DNA of 64,000 bases from Argyresthia goedartella (GCA_949825045.1 OX463824.1:30040001-30104000); one strand, 5' to 3'; positions 34,166 to 45,165 are shown, counted from the stretch's first letter. Made by a program: numbers and translations. The notes: generated by a model from the sequence alone, not told the origin.

Positions 34166-34732
34166 TTATTACCAAATTTCAAGTCAATAGGAAGTTAAAA
34201 AAATCTTCGGAACAACATTTTGTATAAAAGCTTTTTTGTATAAAAGTTTTCTCATTCGTTTCCTTTCCATTATCTTCTCAGCGAACTCTAAACAACGATA
34301 CTCCACTCAATGGCATTTGTTTTTTCGCGCCCCTCTTATTCGGTATAGGAACCCCCTTAAATAAATTAAAATGACAATTTGTATAGCTTTTAATCAACAA
34401 GGAGCTTAAACTGTGAAAATTTAAAGACTAAAGATCCAACTGTTTGGCTGTAAAGCCTGTGTGACTTGATGTGAAATAACCTAAGCGTCGTGATGACATC
34501 ACGAATCCAGATGCCTATTATTTACCGTGTTGTACAGTTTCCGTCACTTAAAAAGAACGCTGGATTCCATACAAAATCTATTGAAACTACCGTTATTTTT
34601 ACATGACGAAAACTGTACCTATATTTATATCGGCCGTTTTGGCAAAATTCACAGGCTGGTGCTGTACCACACAATCTATACTCTACTCTTGGTAGACGCC
34701 AGTGTCATACCACTCGCTTCGCTCGCTCGGTC
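34166..34732. other. no gene seen
   Basis: Unique-looking AT-rich DNA; its last 30 bp (CGCTTCGCTCGCTCGGTCAA) recur at about 29015-29035 and seem to be the end of another repeat. Confidence 0.45.
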
Positions 34733-34915
34733 AATAAGCAGGAATAAATAATAATTATTTTTTAACAGCTGTGTTAAGCTTTTTAATACTCCTGTCATTG
34801 AAGTAATCTTGAACATAATAATATCCCTTTTTCGACAAATTCGCTTTGATATGCTTTTTAAATTGCTCAAATTACAATTTCAAAATCTCCAGAGGTGTTA
34901 TTGTAGTAGAGAATA
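34733..34915 (-). pseudogene. older antisense LINE-A copy, 3' part
   Basis: Antisense reading gives the C-terminal end and start of the 3' UTR of LINE-A (LYYN...SGDFEIV, then VQDYF.D). It is the continuation of 35358-35865, split by the sense copy at 34918-35350. Confidence 0.8.
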
Positions 34916-34917
34916 CT

Positions 34918-35350
34918 CACGACTCGCGAAGGTTAGCAATTCTTTCAAGGGTTAGTGCATTCTCTACTACAACAAGATACCTCTGGAGATCTTGAAATTG
35001 CCTTTGAGCAATTTAAATAACATGTTAAAGCGACTTTGTCGAAAAAGGAATATTACAATGTTCAAGATTTCTTAAATGACGGGACTATATGGGGTTAATC
35101 TGGCTCAACAAAGGCCTTACTGTTAATAATTTGTAATATTTATTCATGCTTATTAATTATAATAATTAATATTGTAATATTTGTATTAGTTAAGCACAAC
35201 CAATTTTTAAAAGAGATTATAAATCAATCTGTGGGAGTTTCTACGCCCTACTTCTTCCACAGTGGTCCAATGTAGAGAAGAGGCAAAAAATGACGATTGC
35301 TAAGTAAATGTAAATATCTACAGTAATAAAGACAATTGATTGATTGATTC
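34918..35350 (+). mobile_element. 5'-truncated LINE-A copy inserted into antisense LINE-A
   Basis: Begins at the ACTCGCGAAGGTTAGCAATTC point of ORF2 and runs through the C-terminus, 3' UTR, AATAAAG and a TTGATTGA-type tail to 35350. It lies between the two halves of an older antisense copy of the same family. No clean target duplication; a weak CACGAC/CACCGAC pair is possible. Confidence 0.85.
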
Positions 35351-35357
35351 ATTGATT

Positions 35358-35865
35358 GCACCGACCCTTGAAAGAATTGCTTACCTTCGCGAATCTAAAC
35401 CCGGACGCAACTAGTCTGTGATTATTTCTTATGTAAACATTACAGCTATCGCTAAGTCTGGCAAATGTTGTAAGGTTACATTACAATATTATTTTTTCGA
35501 AAATAAATTGACTAGCTACAGTTAGTATGTCAATTTCTTTTAAAAGCTCTCTTGTCAAGGAGTCTATTCGTTTTAAATTATAAATTGCTTGAATAGATAT
35601 TTTCTGTGAAATAAAAATAGTTTGAATGTCCGCTGCCTTTCCCCACAACATGATACTATAGGACATGACACTATGAAAGTAACTAAAACATGCTATCGTA
35701 GATGTAGCCACATCCGTGTAGGGGTCCCCACTGCAATTGCTATCGATGGTTTTTCCAAAAAACTTGTGTCATTAACCAATTCTAACGTGTTGCTGTCTAA
35801 CAGTATACTGGTCTCAACTTGAATGACATTAGGAAGTGAGAATTTTATAACTTGGTTTTACCAGC
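35358..35865 (-). pseudogene. older antisense LINE-A copy, 5' part
   Basis: Antisense reading covers GKTK, a degraded ...TKFLG.T region, YFSYFHSVMSYSIMLWGKAAD, ISQKISIQAIYNLKR and VASQFIFE. Several stops and small deletions (one around 35725-35760, removing the LQWGPHIDKL-to-NIRQ segment). Truncated at 35865. Confidence 0.85.
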
Positions 35866-36654
35866 GACGACAGACTAAGCAGGTCACGCAGGAAATATTT
35901 TGAAAAGGCAACGTAGGCGACATCATTTGACTGCGCACGAGTTTGACGTGCCTTGCAAACTGTTTTCTGCGTGGCCTCTTTCCCCTGCGCCTCAGCTTAC
36001 GCCAAGGCTGAATATCAATCACACTGGCGCAGTCATTTCTCGAGCTGGAGACAGTAGCACCATTACTTTGAGTGCCCGTCAGCACCATGACTTTGAGTTG
36101 TTGATTCCGCATCCGGTTCTATGCGTAATTGAGGCTCACTTCATTATTTGACGTTGATCTCACGGACAGGACAGGTAACATTTTAAACGAGGGATTAAAC
36201 TAGCAGGATTAACATGGTGGCAATGGGCTTATGCCGGTATAACATTGGCTTTTGTGATTTGCAGGTATGCGAATACATTTTGTTTAGTTGGTTTCATAAA
36301 AGTGCGTTCCTACACCATATAAGCTAGAGAAAAGTGACAGATAATAAAGAAATCCGGGTTTCTCAAAGTTCATTCAAAGAGCATTGTAATAAACAAAAAA
36401 TATGTATACTTACTTTTTTTTTCCACAAAATCATAATGAATTCGAAATTCAAAAGTGTGACTGAAATTAGGTTAACGTGACGCGTCCGTGTCGACTTTTC
36501 AATTTTCAAATCGGCGCCTAAGAAGTAGGTATCAATTCAAAAACTGCAGAGTGACTTCCGGTACAAGGATTTGAGATAACTACGATAAATAAATTTACAG
36601 ATAATTGTAACGCAGCCAGAAAGTAGTTATTAAGGGATATAGCAGATATATTCT
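35866..36654. other. no gene supported
   Basis: An 84-codon antisense frame (35858-36112) with a basic stretch overlaps the LINE-A edge; I recognise no domain in it. The remainder is AT-rich. Confidence 0.45.
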
Positions 36655-36991
36655 GGCAACAAATATAATTATCACCAAAATATTTTTTCCTACCCAAAAT
36701 GGATAAAATGAACACCAAAAGTTGCAAAAAATATCAGGGCAAAATACTGTGGTAGCTTAGGTGAAGGGTAAAGGGGTTGAGCGAAGCGAAGCCCCCTTTA
36801 TCCTTCGTGTTAGTTTGAACATGTAAGAACAACAAAAATACTTAAGACATAAACTTAAGTACACAAAACATAAAAAGAAGTTTGGTGATCATTTATCCAA
36901 ACACAATTTGGTGGATATTTATCCATTCAGGCAGTAATTTCGAATTTATTGGTAGTAAAATATAGGTGCGTTTTTGGTAATCGTTTAAACA
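36655..36991 (+). repeat. dispersed repeat family B, full copy
   Basis: From GGCAACAAATATAAT to GGTAATCGTTTAAAC, about 337 bp. The core is a near-palindrome (TTAGGTGAAGGGTAAAGGGG ... GAAGC ... CCCCCTTTATCCTTCGTGTTA). Inverted GGATAAATGATCACC/GGTGATCATTTATCC-type motifs lie outside the core. Full copies also at 44747-45083 and 51402-51748. Confidence 0.88.
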
Positions 36992-37194
36992 TAAGCCATA
37001 TATTATCATTAACTGATTGAATTAAATCATTTGGCTACCATAATATTACCCACAGAACATTTAATAATAAATGTTCTGTGATATTACCCTATGATATAAG
37101 TCTGACAAATGACGCGATACTCGTACTAAACTGTTACGTATTCAGGAGAGGGCGTAATATAAGAAATATTTCTATATCCACACCGATTCGATCG

Positions 37195-37660
37195 TTTTAG
37201 GGTTCCGTACCCAAAGGGTTAAACGGGACCCTATTACTAAGACTCCGCTGTCCGTCCGTCCGTCTGTCACCAGGCTGTATCTCATGAACCCTGATAGTTA
37301 GACAGTTGAAATTTTCACAGATGATGTATTTGTGTTGCCGCTAAAAATACTAGTAAGCAAAATAAAATGAATATTTAAGAGAGCTCCCATACAACAATTC
37401 TTTCAATACCACATAAAAACTTATGAATGCATCTCGTTACGTACATGGAGTGTGAAAGTAGCACCAATAACAATACCACATACAAATTTATCATTGCACC
37501 TGGTTACGTAAATGGAGTGTGAAAGTAGTCGCACCAATAGCTTTATAATTAACATTTGGTATGTGAAATCCAAACAATACACTCCACACCATCCGTATCA
37601 TTGTAATGTGGTACGGAACCCTTCGTGCGTGAGTTCGACTCACACTTGACCATTTTTTTT
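37195..37660 (+). repeat. family A copy with internal duplication
   Basis: Standard AGGGTTCCGTACCC start and GGTACGGAACCCTTCG end. Inside, the block CCACATA.AAA.TTAT...GAGTGTGAAAGTAG...CACCAATA occurs twice in tandem (about 37407-37470 and 37475-37545). Confidence 0.88.
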
Positions 37661-39104
37661 CTCTTATTTTTGAATATTTAATGATAATAATACTCCTTGG
37701 TTTGTCCGATCGCTGAAATGATCACTTTTGATTCTATCCATATGTTTACTTCTTCTCGTATTATCTGTGATCGGTTTTGTGTATTACACTTGTTTCAATT
37801 CTGCTGAACTTTTCTAATAAACTAATATTATCTAAATATTTCGTAAATTTCGTAAATATTTATTGTAAATGAAAATTCACACAACAAGCTTACTGAAAGA
37901 CACTTACAAAGGCAATCTTATCACTAACAAGATATTTCTTCCAGCCAAGACGAAAAGAAGAAATTTAATAGCAGTGACAGCTAGGCCTTTGCGCAGAAAT
38001 ACAAGTAATTAATATAATTAAGTGTATATTTATTTATTCTTTCTAACTTCTGGATCTCGCGGGGGCTTCAAAGACTTACACAAAACATTGATCGAACTGG
38101 GTTAAACTGTTACACACAGTTACGCGGTTATCGTCCTTAACTATACTAACTATAATTTAGGGTGTAATTTGCAATCTTTAGATTGAAGAGATTTTGTGAT
38201 AATAAAACGATAATTGGTTTACACGTGTTTGTATATGTTTTAATGAGATCTGACGTCACAAAGCGGATTTCAAGCGGATTCCGTGTATTTTGAATCCTGT
38301 TTTATAAAATAACATAGCGGCTCACTTTATTTAAACGTTGCTTAAGGCAGATATTTGCTTTGATTTTTAATTGTTTAGATATAAATTCAATATATTATTA
38401 GTATAATTTTATGATTTCTTGTAAGACAGGACTACAAAAAGATAATATTTATACAGGGTGACTTTTAATAGCTGACGCTATTTTGGAAAATGACAGTACC
38501 CATCATTATAACCAACATTCAAAAAGGAACATATGGTCACGAGTTAATTTTATTTATTGATCCGCAGTACATTGACCCGATCAGCTGATTACAAGTTACT
38601 ATGGCAGAGCCAAAAAAAAACGTTTGAGATCTTAGGCTTATATTGTGATACAGTGAGCCTATTGCTGTCTCGTCCGCTTTGGTTCTGGCAGAATTCGTCA
38701 CAGATTCGTCTGTGACATTGCTGAGTCAGGGCCATTTCATTGGTAATGTCACAGTGCCACATAGTGATCATTAATTCCTTTATTTTTCTGTGTTAATTAT
38801 AATTATTTTCATTGTTTAATTTAATTTCTTTATTTTTTTTTGTCATAATTTATTTTATGTTGTTTGTAATTTGTTAATAACCAATTTGTGTTTGTACCGA
38901 ACAATGAATAAATGAATTATCTATCTATCTATCTATCTGTAGGAAATTTATACATAATAATGGGTACCATCATTCCTCAAAATTTGTTCAGCTTTGTAAA
39001 TGTTACCCTGTATGATAGGGCTAAGAAGGCATTAACTTGACTTGACTAACGGTCAGATTATCCCGTTGATATTCAAAATCATAAATATTAAGGACACAGG
39101 ACAC
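37661..39104. other. no gene; microsatellite and LINE-tail scraps
   Basis: 37890-37990 resembles the 3' UTR of the LINE at 2531-2852. An ATCT tetranucleotide run sits at 38917-38938. 38455-38520 resembles the spacer at 20700-20800. No open frame of substance. Confidence 0.55.
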
Positions 39105-39380
39105 GGGAGAGCTCCGTGGTCTAACGGGTTTCACGCTTCTTCTCACACAGGAGATGCAGGTTCGATTCCTGACCATGTACCAATGAGATAATTAATTTAT
39201 CTTAATTACATTGTACGGACATTCTAACGGTGATGGAAAACATCGTGAGGAAACCTCCATAGGTGCGGCGACGGACTAGCCCCCTGTCACGCAAAATGGG
39301 GCATTGAATAACTGGCTCAAAGTGGGCACAATTGTGCCATATGGGAAAAGGCGTGACGGTATGTAATGTAGGTAATGTAT
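39105..39380 (+). repeat. SINE family 1 copy with different 3' body
   Basis: tRNA-like head: CGTGGTCTAACGGGTT (A box) and CAGGTTCGATTCCTGACC (B box), then the shared ATAATTAATTTATCTTAATTAC. The 3' body (GATGGAAAACATCGTGAGGA) is not the one at 39797-40103, so it is either a subfamily or a chimera. Confidence 0.8.
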
Positions 39381-39565
39381 GTAATTAAGGACACCGAGTT
39401 TCCATATGGATTTCTCTCTTCCAATATCATATCGGTTTGTTCTATTCCGCAATCCAGCCATCTATTACAACCTTTCACATTTTTCCTCATATAATTTAAA
39501 TCGGAAAATATTAAACTGCATATCATTAAAATTGATTTGCACGGCAAATATACTGATTTTTACAG

Positions 39566-39735
39566 CAAGTATCAGGGCAAAATACTGCGGTAGCTTAGGT
39601 GAAGGGAAAATTATCCCTTTATCCTTCGTATTAGGAGGTATGTAAGAACAACAAAAATACTTAAAACATAAAAAGTGTTTTTGCTGATGCTTTTTTGCTG
39701 TGAAAATTATTAGGATATTTGCTGTGCAATTAAAT
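39566..39735 (+). repeat. family B fragment
   Basis: Core ATCAGGGCAAAATACTGCGG, TAGGTGAAGGG, then CCCTTTATCCTTCGT and AGAACAACAAAAATACTTAA; the outer parts are missing. Confidence 0.8.
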
Positions 39736-39796
39736 ATCACACCATTTAAATGTAGCTGCAGGAATTATCTTGCTTATAAAGTTAATAAATTATAAA

Positions 39797-40103
39797 CCAG
39801 CCCCGTGGTCTGACGGGTTCCAAGATTGCTTGTTACACAGGATGTGCAGGTTCGATTCCTGACCATGTACCAATGAGATAATTAATTTATCTTTAGTACA
39901 TTATCGGACGTTCTGTGTTTTGGATGACATGTTACGCTGTAGGTCCCGGCTACTATCGCTACGTGGTAGCATGTGGTAGTTGTCCAACCAACCAACCCGC
40001 ACTGAGCCAGCGTAGTGGAGTATGGCTTAATCTTACTCGTATCCGGGTAAAGGCCTGTGCCCTTCGGTGGGAACATTAATGGTCTACATTTATATTTATT
40101 AAG
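39797..40103 (+). repeat. SINE family 1, fullest copy
   Basis: A box CGTGGTCTGACGGGTT, B box GGTTCGATTCC at 39849, then a 240-bp body with GACATGTTACGCTGTAGGTC, CACTGAGCCAGCGTAGTGGA and GGCCTGTGCCCTTC. A tRNA-derived, Pol III-transcribed retroposon by structure. Copies also at 28025, 39105 and 60171. Confidence 0.87.
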
Positions 40104-40172
40104 TTTTAAAGCATTGTACTGTTTTCGATCTGATTATTTATGCAACCGTAATTGTTCCATGAGGTCCATGGT

Positions 40173-40680
40173 TTTATAATGTTCAGGATTACTTAAATGA
40201 CGGGACTGTATGGGGTTAATTTAGCTCAACACAGAACTTGCTGCTAATAATTTTGTAATTATTTATTCCTGCTTATTAATTAAAATAGTTAATATTATAA
40301 TAATAATAACTTGGACACTATTTACACACATTGATCTAGCCTCAAACTAGGATTCCCTGTATCTTGGGTACTAGACAACGATACACATACTTATATAGAT
40401 AAATATACTTAGATAGATAAACAACCATGACAAGGGTACAAACTCCGTTCTCATCAAACAAATATTTGCCCCCACCGGGATTCGAACCCGGGACCCTTGG
40501 CTTCGCAGGCAGTTCACTGCCGACTCGGCCATTCGGGTCGTCAATTATCATGCATTGGTTAAACCAATCTGCCAAAGTTTCTTCGCCCTCCTTCTCCCAC
40601 AGTGGTCCAATGTAGAGAAGTGGCAAAACATTACGTTTGTATATATATCCACGTAATAAAGAAATTTGAAATTTGATCTT
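40173..40680 (+). mobile_element. LINE-A 3' end split by a SINE
   Basis: Two blocks, 40173-40304 (C-terminal QDYLND and early 3' UTR) and 40550-40680 (late 3' UTR, AATAAAG, tail), are colinear with 33884-34165. Between them sits an antisense SINE family 2 copy. Confidence 0.87.
40305..40549 (-). repeat. SINE family 2, antisense, inside LINE-A
   Basis: On the minus strand: GACGACCCGAATGGCCGAGT (A-box region), CCGGGTTCGAATCCCGG (B box with T-loop stem), a body with TGTATCGTTGTCTAGTACCC, and a 3' end at AGTGTCCAAG. It is an unusually complete tRNA-like head, but embedded in a repeat body, so not a functional tRNA gene. Confidence 0.88.
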
Positions 40681-41183
40681 TGAACACCTTCCATCCACTG
40701 CTGTCGTTTATTATACTGGTAGGACTTAAAATTATTTTATTAATATCGGTAATGGTATGAACTAAACTAGCCAGCAAAACTAAGTATCACTTTTAAAATT
40801 GCAATAACTTTTTAAGTAAATAAGATATACATTTTATATAGATTGCAGGCCAGTGTAGATAAAGATTAGATGCATTAGATAGATATTTATTGTGTCATTT
40901 TCCCACAGCAGCGGTTGATAGCATTGGAGACTTCCACTCTTTTATCCGGATGTCTGATATAACTATATCTAGCCAGACGAAATTACTCATAATGGTTTGC
41001 TGTCCAAAACGTGTGCAGCCCTTTCATTTCATTTTGTTCAATTTTATCCAAATTGAGTTGGAAACCCGTCATCTATGCAATTGGTCACATCTGGCTGCAG
41101 TATGTGCGACCCGGCCCGATAAATCTTAAACAAAGAGGAAATGGCTCTGGAACCGCCTTCCGAATGAAATCTTTAACACTTTT
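40681..41183. other. no gene seen
   Basis: AT-rich spacer; the open frame 40890-41129 has no recognisable domain. Confidence 0.5.
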
Positions 41184-41572
41184 GAAGGGTTCCGTACCAC
41201 CGTACAATGGTAAGGATGGTGTGCAGTGAATAGTTTGGATTTTACATATCAAAATGTTGTTTACAAAGTTATTGGTGCGGCTACTTTAACAGTACTGAAC
41301 TCCATGTACGAAACCAGGTGCATTCAGAAGTTTGTATGTGGTATCGAAAGAATTGTTGTATGGGAGCCCCCTTAAATATTTATTTTATTCTGTTTTTAGA
41401 ATTTGTTGTTATAGCGGCAACAGAAATACATCATCTGTGAAAATTTAATATGACTAACTATCACGGTTCATGAGATTCAGCTAGGTGACAGACGGTCGGA
41501 CGGATGGACGGACAGCGGAGGCTTAGTAATAGGGTCCCATTTGGCACCCTTTGGGTAAGTAACCCTAAAAAT
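41184..41572 (-). repeat. family A copy, one end truncated
   Basis: Antisense. AGGGTTCCGTACCACC at 41187 to AACCCTAAAAA at 41572, with (GGAC)n run near 41497-41514. The outer CCGGTCAAGTGCGAG segment is missing at the left. Confidence 0.87.
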
Positions 41573-42055
41573 AGAGTTATATATAACTTTAGTTGGATAA
41601 TCGAGATTTTTTAACGTAAACCTAAAAATCACGATATATCAGATAAATGTAGGCTTATCCGGTGTAATCCCAATTTTGTGAAATAGGCCATTATGTTTCT
41701 GTAATTGTATGCCCTAAGCTTGTACTATGGCAGAGGTGTAAGTAAGCAGATGGATGGCAGTTCCGATGCTAGTTGCTCTAAGATCACAAAGAAAGATTTG
41801 AGGAATGACTGACGTAATAAAATTTACTTTATGAAAACACTCATATAACTGTTTACAAAAACAAAACGTATGAAAAATAAAACAGTGTTTCTCATAATAT
41901 TTTTGTTTGGTGGGCCCCACGCAACATAAACAGCTGTCTTCTGGTTGAATAATGCACGAAGGCCAGAGACGGTAGGCGACATTATGGCGATTTCTTTTTA
42001 ATTAAGCAATATCTCAAAAAATTAAGAGCTAAATAAAGTACCAAGCTAGCGACTG
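41573..42055. other. no gene seen
   Basis: AT-rich; nothing recognisable. Confidence 0.5.
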
Positions 42056-42270
42056 AAGACCTCTGTGGCGCCGAAGCAGTGGCTCTGTCTCCCATGCGAG
42101 AGGCCTCGGGTTCGGTCCCCAGCTGGGGATAAAAAAAAACAAGGTCTTGGATGTTTATATTTTTGTGCTGACGCTGTTTCTCGTTCCAACGACACAGGGT
42201 ATCCTAGTGTGGGGCCAGAAGCAATGTATGTGCCTGTGTGTAAATGTTTGTTTGTTTTGTTTGTTTGACT
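42056..42270 (+). repeat. SINE family 3
   Basis: tRNA-like head with A-box region GTGGCGCCGAAGCAGTGGCT and B box GGGTTCGGTCCCCAGCTGGG, then AAGGTCTTGGATGTTTATAT and GGTATCCTAGTGTGGGGCC. A GTTT-rich tail follows. Antisense copies at 44390-44522 and 58165-58280. Confidence 0.85.
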
Positions 42271-42914
42271 AACTCTAGCACCGACCAAGCTACCTACCAA
42301 GCTAGCGACCGGCCACTCAAAGTTTGATGGACACTCAAACTCATGCTGCCACTGTTTCTTGACACTATTTATGTTGTTTTCGTCAGAATACTCTGTTGTG
42401 TTATACGGGAATCAGATATAGCTAGCTCACGAATATAGAAACATCCATGACCCGAAAAATCAATGTCATATCTATCACGGTCCCGCGAGGGGCGGCCGAA
42501 TGGAATTAAGTTGAAGATCCATTTTTGTTGTTACCTTCCTCGATTTTAGCCCCTAAGGCAGCCTGGTTTAAGGGAGACGGACCAAAATGTGGAGCGTCGC
42601 ATATACCTGCTAGACACACGTGTCATGGAGAGGTACATAAATGGAAATCCATTTCTGTACAAGTGCATCTTACCGTTTTCTCAGAAGAGGATTCTGGTGC
42701 GGGAGCGAAGAGGCGAAAACAAACTAAAAGTCACGATTTTTCTCATACGGGGCAGAGGCTCAACTATGCCTACGTAAGTCAGTTATTCAATAGCGACTGG
42801 TTTTTTTAGCCTATCGCCGCTGATATGAAGTATTCCTTAGTTTCTAGGTTAATACCAACTTAGTTTATTCCTACTCTAGTTGTAACAGTTCTTACACGCC
42901 AAATGTAGTAAATG
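42271..42914. other. no gene seen
   Basis: Open frame 42525-42809 lacks a recognisable domain and shares its stretch with another frame; no support as a gene. Confidence 0.45.
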
Positions 42915-42965
42915 GTTTCGGGGTTCCGTACCCGAAGGGTGCCAAACGGGACAATAATTTATTAC
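42915..42965 (+). repeat. family A terminal fragment
   Basis: GGGTTCCGTACCCGAAGGGT plus TTTATTACTAA: only the first 50 bp of family A. Confidence 0.75.
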
Positions 42966-42972
42966 TAAACGC

Positions 42973-43231
42973 AGGTTGACGACCCGAATGGCCGAGTCGG
43001 CAGTGACCCTGCCTACGAAGCCAAGGGTCCCGGGTTCGAGTCCCGGTGAGGGCAAATATTTATTTGATGAGAACGGACGTTTTTACCCAAGTCATAGTTG
43101 TTTATATATCTAAGTATAATATTTATCTATATAAGTATGTGTATCGTTGTCTAGTACCCAAGATACAGGGAATCTTAGTTTGGGGCTAGATCAATGTGTG
43201 TAAATAGTGTCCAAGGTATTATTTATTTATT
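42973..43231 (+). repeat. SINE family 2, sense
   Basis: GACGACCCGAATGGCCGAGT, CCGGGTTCGAGTCCCGG and GTATCGTTGTCTAGTACCC match the antisense copy at 40305-40549 throughout; it ends in an ATTT-repeat tail adjoining a LINE-A fragment. Confidence 0.9.
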
Positions 43232-43711
43232 TATTTATTAGGTAAAACCAAGAGTAACATATTCTTACTCCCAAATGTCAGGCAAGTTGAGACTAGTTTG
43301 GTGTTAGACAGCAACACGTTAGAATTAGTAAATTATGAGTAAGATTCTTGGAATAACAATTGATAGCAAATTGTAATGGGGACCCCACATATATGTATAT
43401 AAATTAGTTGGTAGATTAAGTTATATGGCCTATGCTGTTAAGAACATCAGACAAAACATGGATGTTGCCACATCTAAGCTATTCTATTTTAGTAACTTTC
43501 ATAGTGTCATGTCCTATGGTATCTTATTGTGGGGGAAAGCAGCGGATATTGAAAATATTTTTATATCACAAAAAGAGCTATTCGAGCAATTTATAATTAA
43601 AAATTCACAGACTCCATAACAAAACTTTTAATGAAATTGAAAATATAATGTATCTACGAAAGAACCTTACAACATTTTCCAAATTTAGCGACAGCTGTAA
43701 TGTTAATCTAA

Positions 43712-44127
43712 AAAAACCGGTCAAGTGCGAGTCTAAATCGCGCATGAAGGGTTCCGTACCACCTTTCAATGGAAGCGATGGCGTGGAGTGAATAGTTTGG
43801 ATTTTACACAGCAAAATATTGTTTACAAAGTTATTAGTGCGGTTACTTTCACACTCCATGTACGTAACCAGGTGCATCCATAAGTTTGTATGTGGTATTG
43901 AAAGAATTGTTGTATGGGAGCCCCCTTAAATATTTCTTTTATCCTGTTTTTTAGTATTTGTTGTTATAGCGGCAACAGAAATACATAATCTGTGAAAATT
44001 TCAACTCTCTAGCTAGCTAGGTTCTTGAGATACAGCCTGGTGACAGACGGACGGACGGACGGACGGACAGCGAAGTCTTAGTAATAGGGTCCCGTTTGGA
44101 ACCCTTCGGGTACGGAACCCTAAAAAT
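43712..44127 (-). repeat. family A, longest and most complete copy
   Basis: AACCGGTCAAGTGCGAG...AAGGGTTCCGTACC to GGTACGGAACCCTAAAAA, about 415 bp, with a (GGAC)n run near 44049-44068. It closely matches the shortened copy at 15895-16248 in inverse orientation. It interrupts LINE-A. Confidence 0.9.
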
Positions 44128-44389
44128 AATAACAGACTAGTAGTGCCCTGGTTAAGCTGGCGAAAGTTAGAATTTCTTTCAAAAGTCAGTACATTCTCTA
44201 CTACAACAAGATACCCTGGTGATTTTGAAATTGCCTTTTAAGCAATTTAAGAAGCATTTTAAAGTGACTTTGTCGAAAAAGGGATATTACAATTTTCAAG
44301 ATTACTTAAATGACGTGACTGTTTGGGGTTAATCTATATCAACATAGAACACGCTGTTAATTTTTTTTGTTAATCACGCTGTAAATAGG

Positions 44390-44522
44390 ATACCCTGTGT
44401 CGTGGGAACCAGAAACAGCGACATCACACACATATAAACATCCAAGACCTTGGGTTTTTCTTTTCTTTATCTTCAGCTGGGGATCGAACCCGGGACCTCT
44501 GGCATGGTAGGTAGAGCTTCAA
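44390..44522 (-). repeat. SINE family 3, antisense fragment
   Basis: CAGCTGGGGATCGAACCCGG (inverse B box) and ACATCCAAGACCTTGGG match 42056-42270 in inverse. It interrupts the 3' UTR of LINE-A. Confidence 0.82.
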
Positions 44523-44746
44523 CCCTCGTCATTAAATTCCATTTTGCTAAGAATATGTAAATAACTTGAATTACAAAGAGTTTTTGATGTTGGTTTTGAC
44601 TGGACAATGTTGGAAAAGTGGGCCCAAACTAATACATCGTCCTTAAGAGGCAACTTTTATCACCGTCGACGGCGCAATTAGTTCGACGGCGGATGTGCAA
44701 TCAGAGTGACTAGTATAGAAACCCACTTCGTATATTTTTAGGGCTT

Positions 44747-45083
44747 GTGTTTAAACGATTACCAAAAACACACCTATTTTACTACCAATAAATTCGAAAT
44801 GACTGCCAGAATGGATAAATGTCCGCCAAATTGTGTTTGGATAAATGATCACCAAACTTCTTTTTATGTTTTGTGTACTTAAGTTTATATTTTAAGTATT
44901 TTTTGTTGTTCTTACATGTTCAACCTAACACGAAGGATAAAGGGGGCTTCGCTTCGCTCACCCCCTTTACCCTTCACCTAACCTACCGCAGTATTTTGCC
45001 CTGATATTTTTTGCAACTTTTGGTGTTAATTTATCCATTTGGGGTATGAAAAAAATATTTTGACGATCATTATATTTGTTGCC
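44747..45083 (-). repeat. family B, full antisense copy
   Basis: GTTTAAACGATTACC to TATATTTGTTGCC; matches 36655-36991 and 51402-51748 end to end in inverse. Confidence 0.9.
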
Positions 45084-45104
45084 ATTTTTTTGTCCTCAGG
45101 TTTT

Positions 45105-45165
45105 CTTGTACGATGGTAAGGAACCCTTTGTGTTCGAGTTCGACCCGCACTTAACCATCTTTTGT
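45105..45165 (+). repeat. family A terminal fragment
   Basis: AAGGAACCCTTTGTGTTCGAG...GACCCGCACTTAACC resembles the GGTACGGAACCC...CTCGCACTTGACC end of family A. Confidence 0.65.

Larger units (their letters stand above)
43232..44590 (+). mobile_element. LINE-A copy carrying a family A repeat and a SINE
   Basis: Decayed ORF2 3' half: 43240-43711 (PNVRQVETSLVLDSNTLE..., NFHSVMSYGILLWGKAADI in one frame), then family A in antisense to 44127, then 44128-44370 (C-terminus to DVTVWG and early 3' UTR), an antisense SINE family 3, and the late 3' UTR at 44523-44590. 5'-truncated with several stops and frameshifts. Confidence 0.87.

Noticed and set aside
34733..35350. twin-priming inversion of a single LINE-A insertion
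   Set aside because: In twin priming the inverted part and the direct part cover different regions; here both cover the same C-terminal codons, so nested insertion fits better.
35858..36112. 84-codon antisense frame with basic stretch
   Set aside because: Could be an ORF1 remnant of a LINE, but no motif supports it and it overlaps the LINE-A edge only by a few bases.
40342..40698. 118-codon antisense open frame
   Set aside because: Runs through SINE 2 and LINE-A 3' UTR; no domain.
42525..42809. 94-codon open frame
   Set aside because: Overlaps a second unrelated frame of similar length, no recognisable domain, no start context.
43605..43877. 90-codon antisense open frame
   Set aside because: Translation of the family A repeat inside LINE-A, not a gene.
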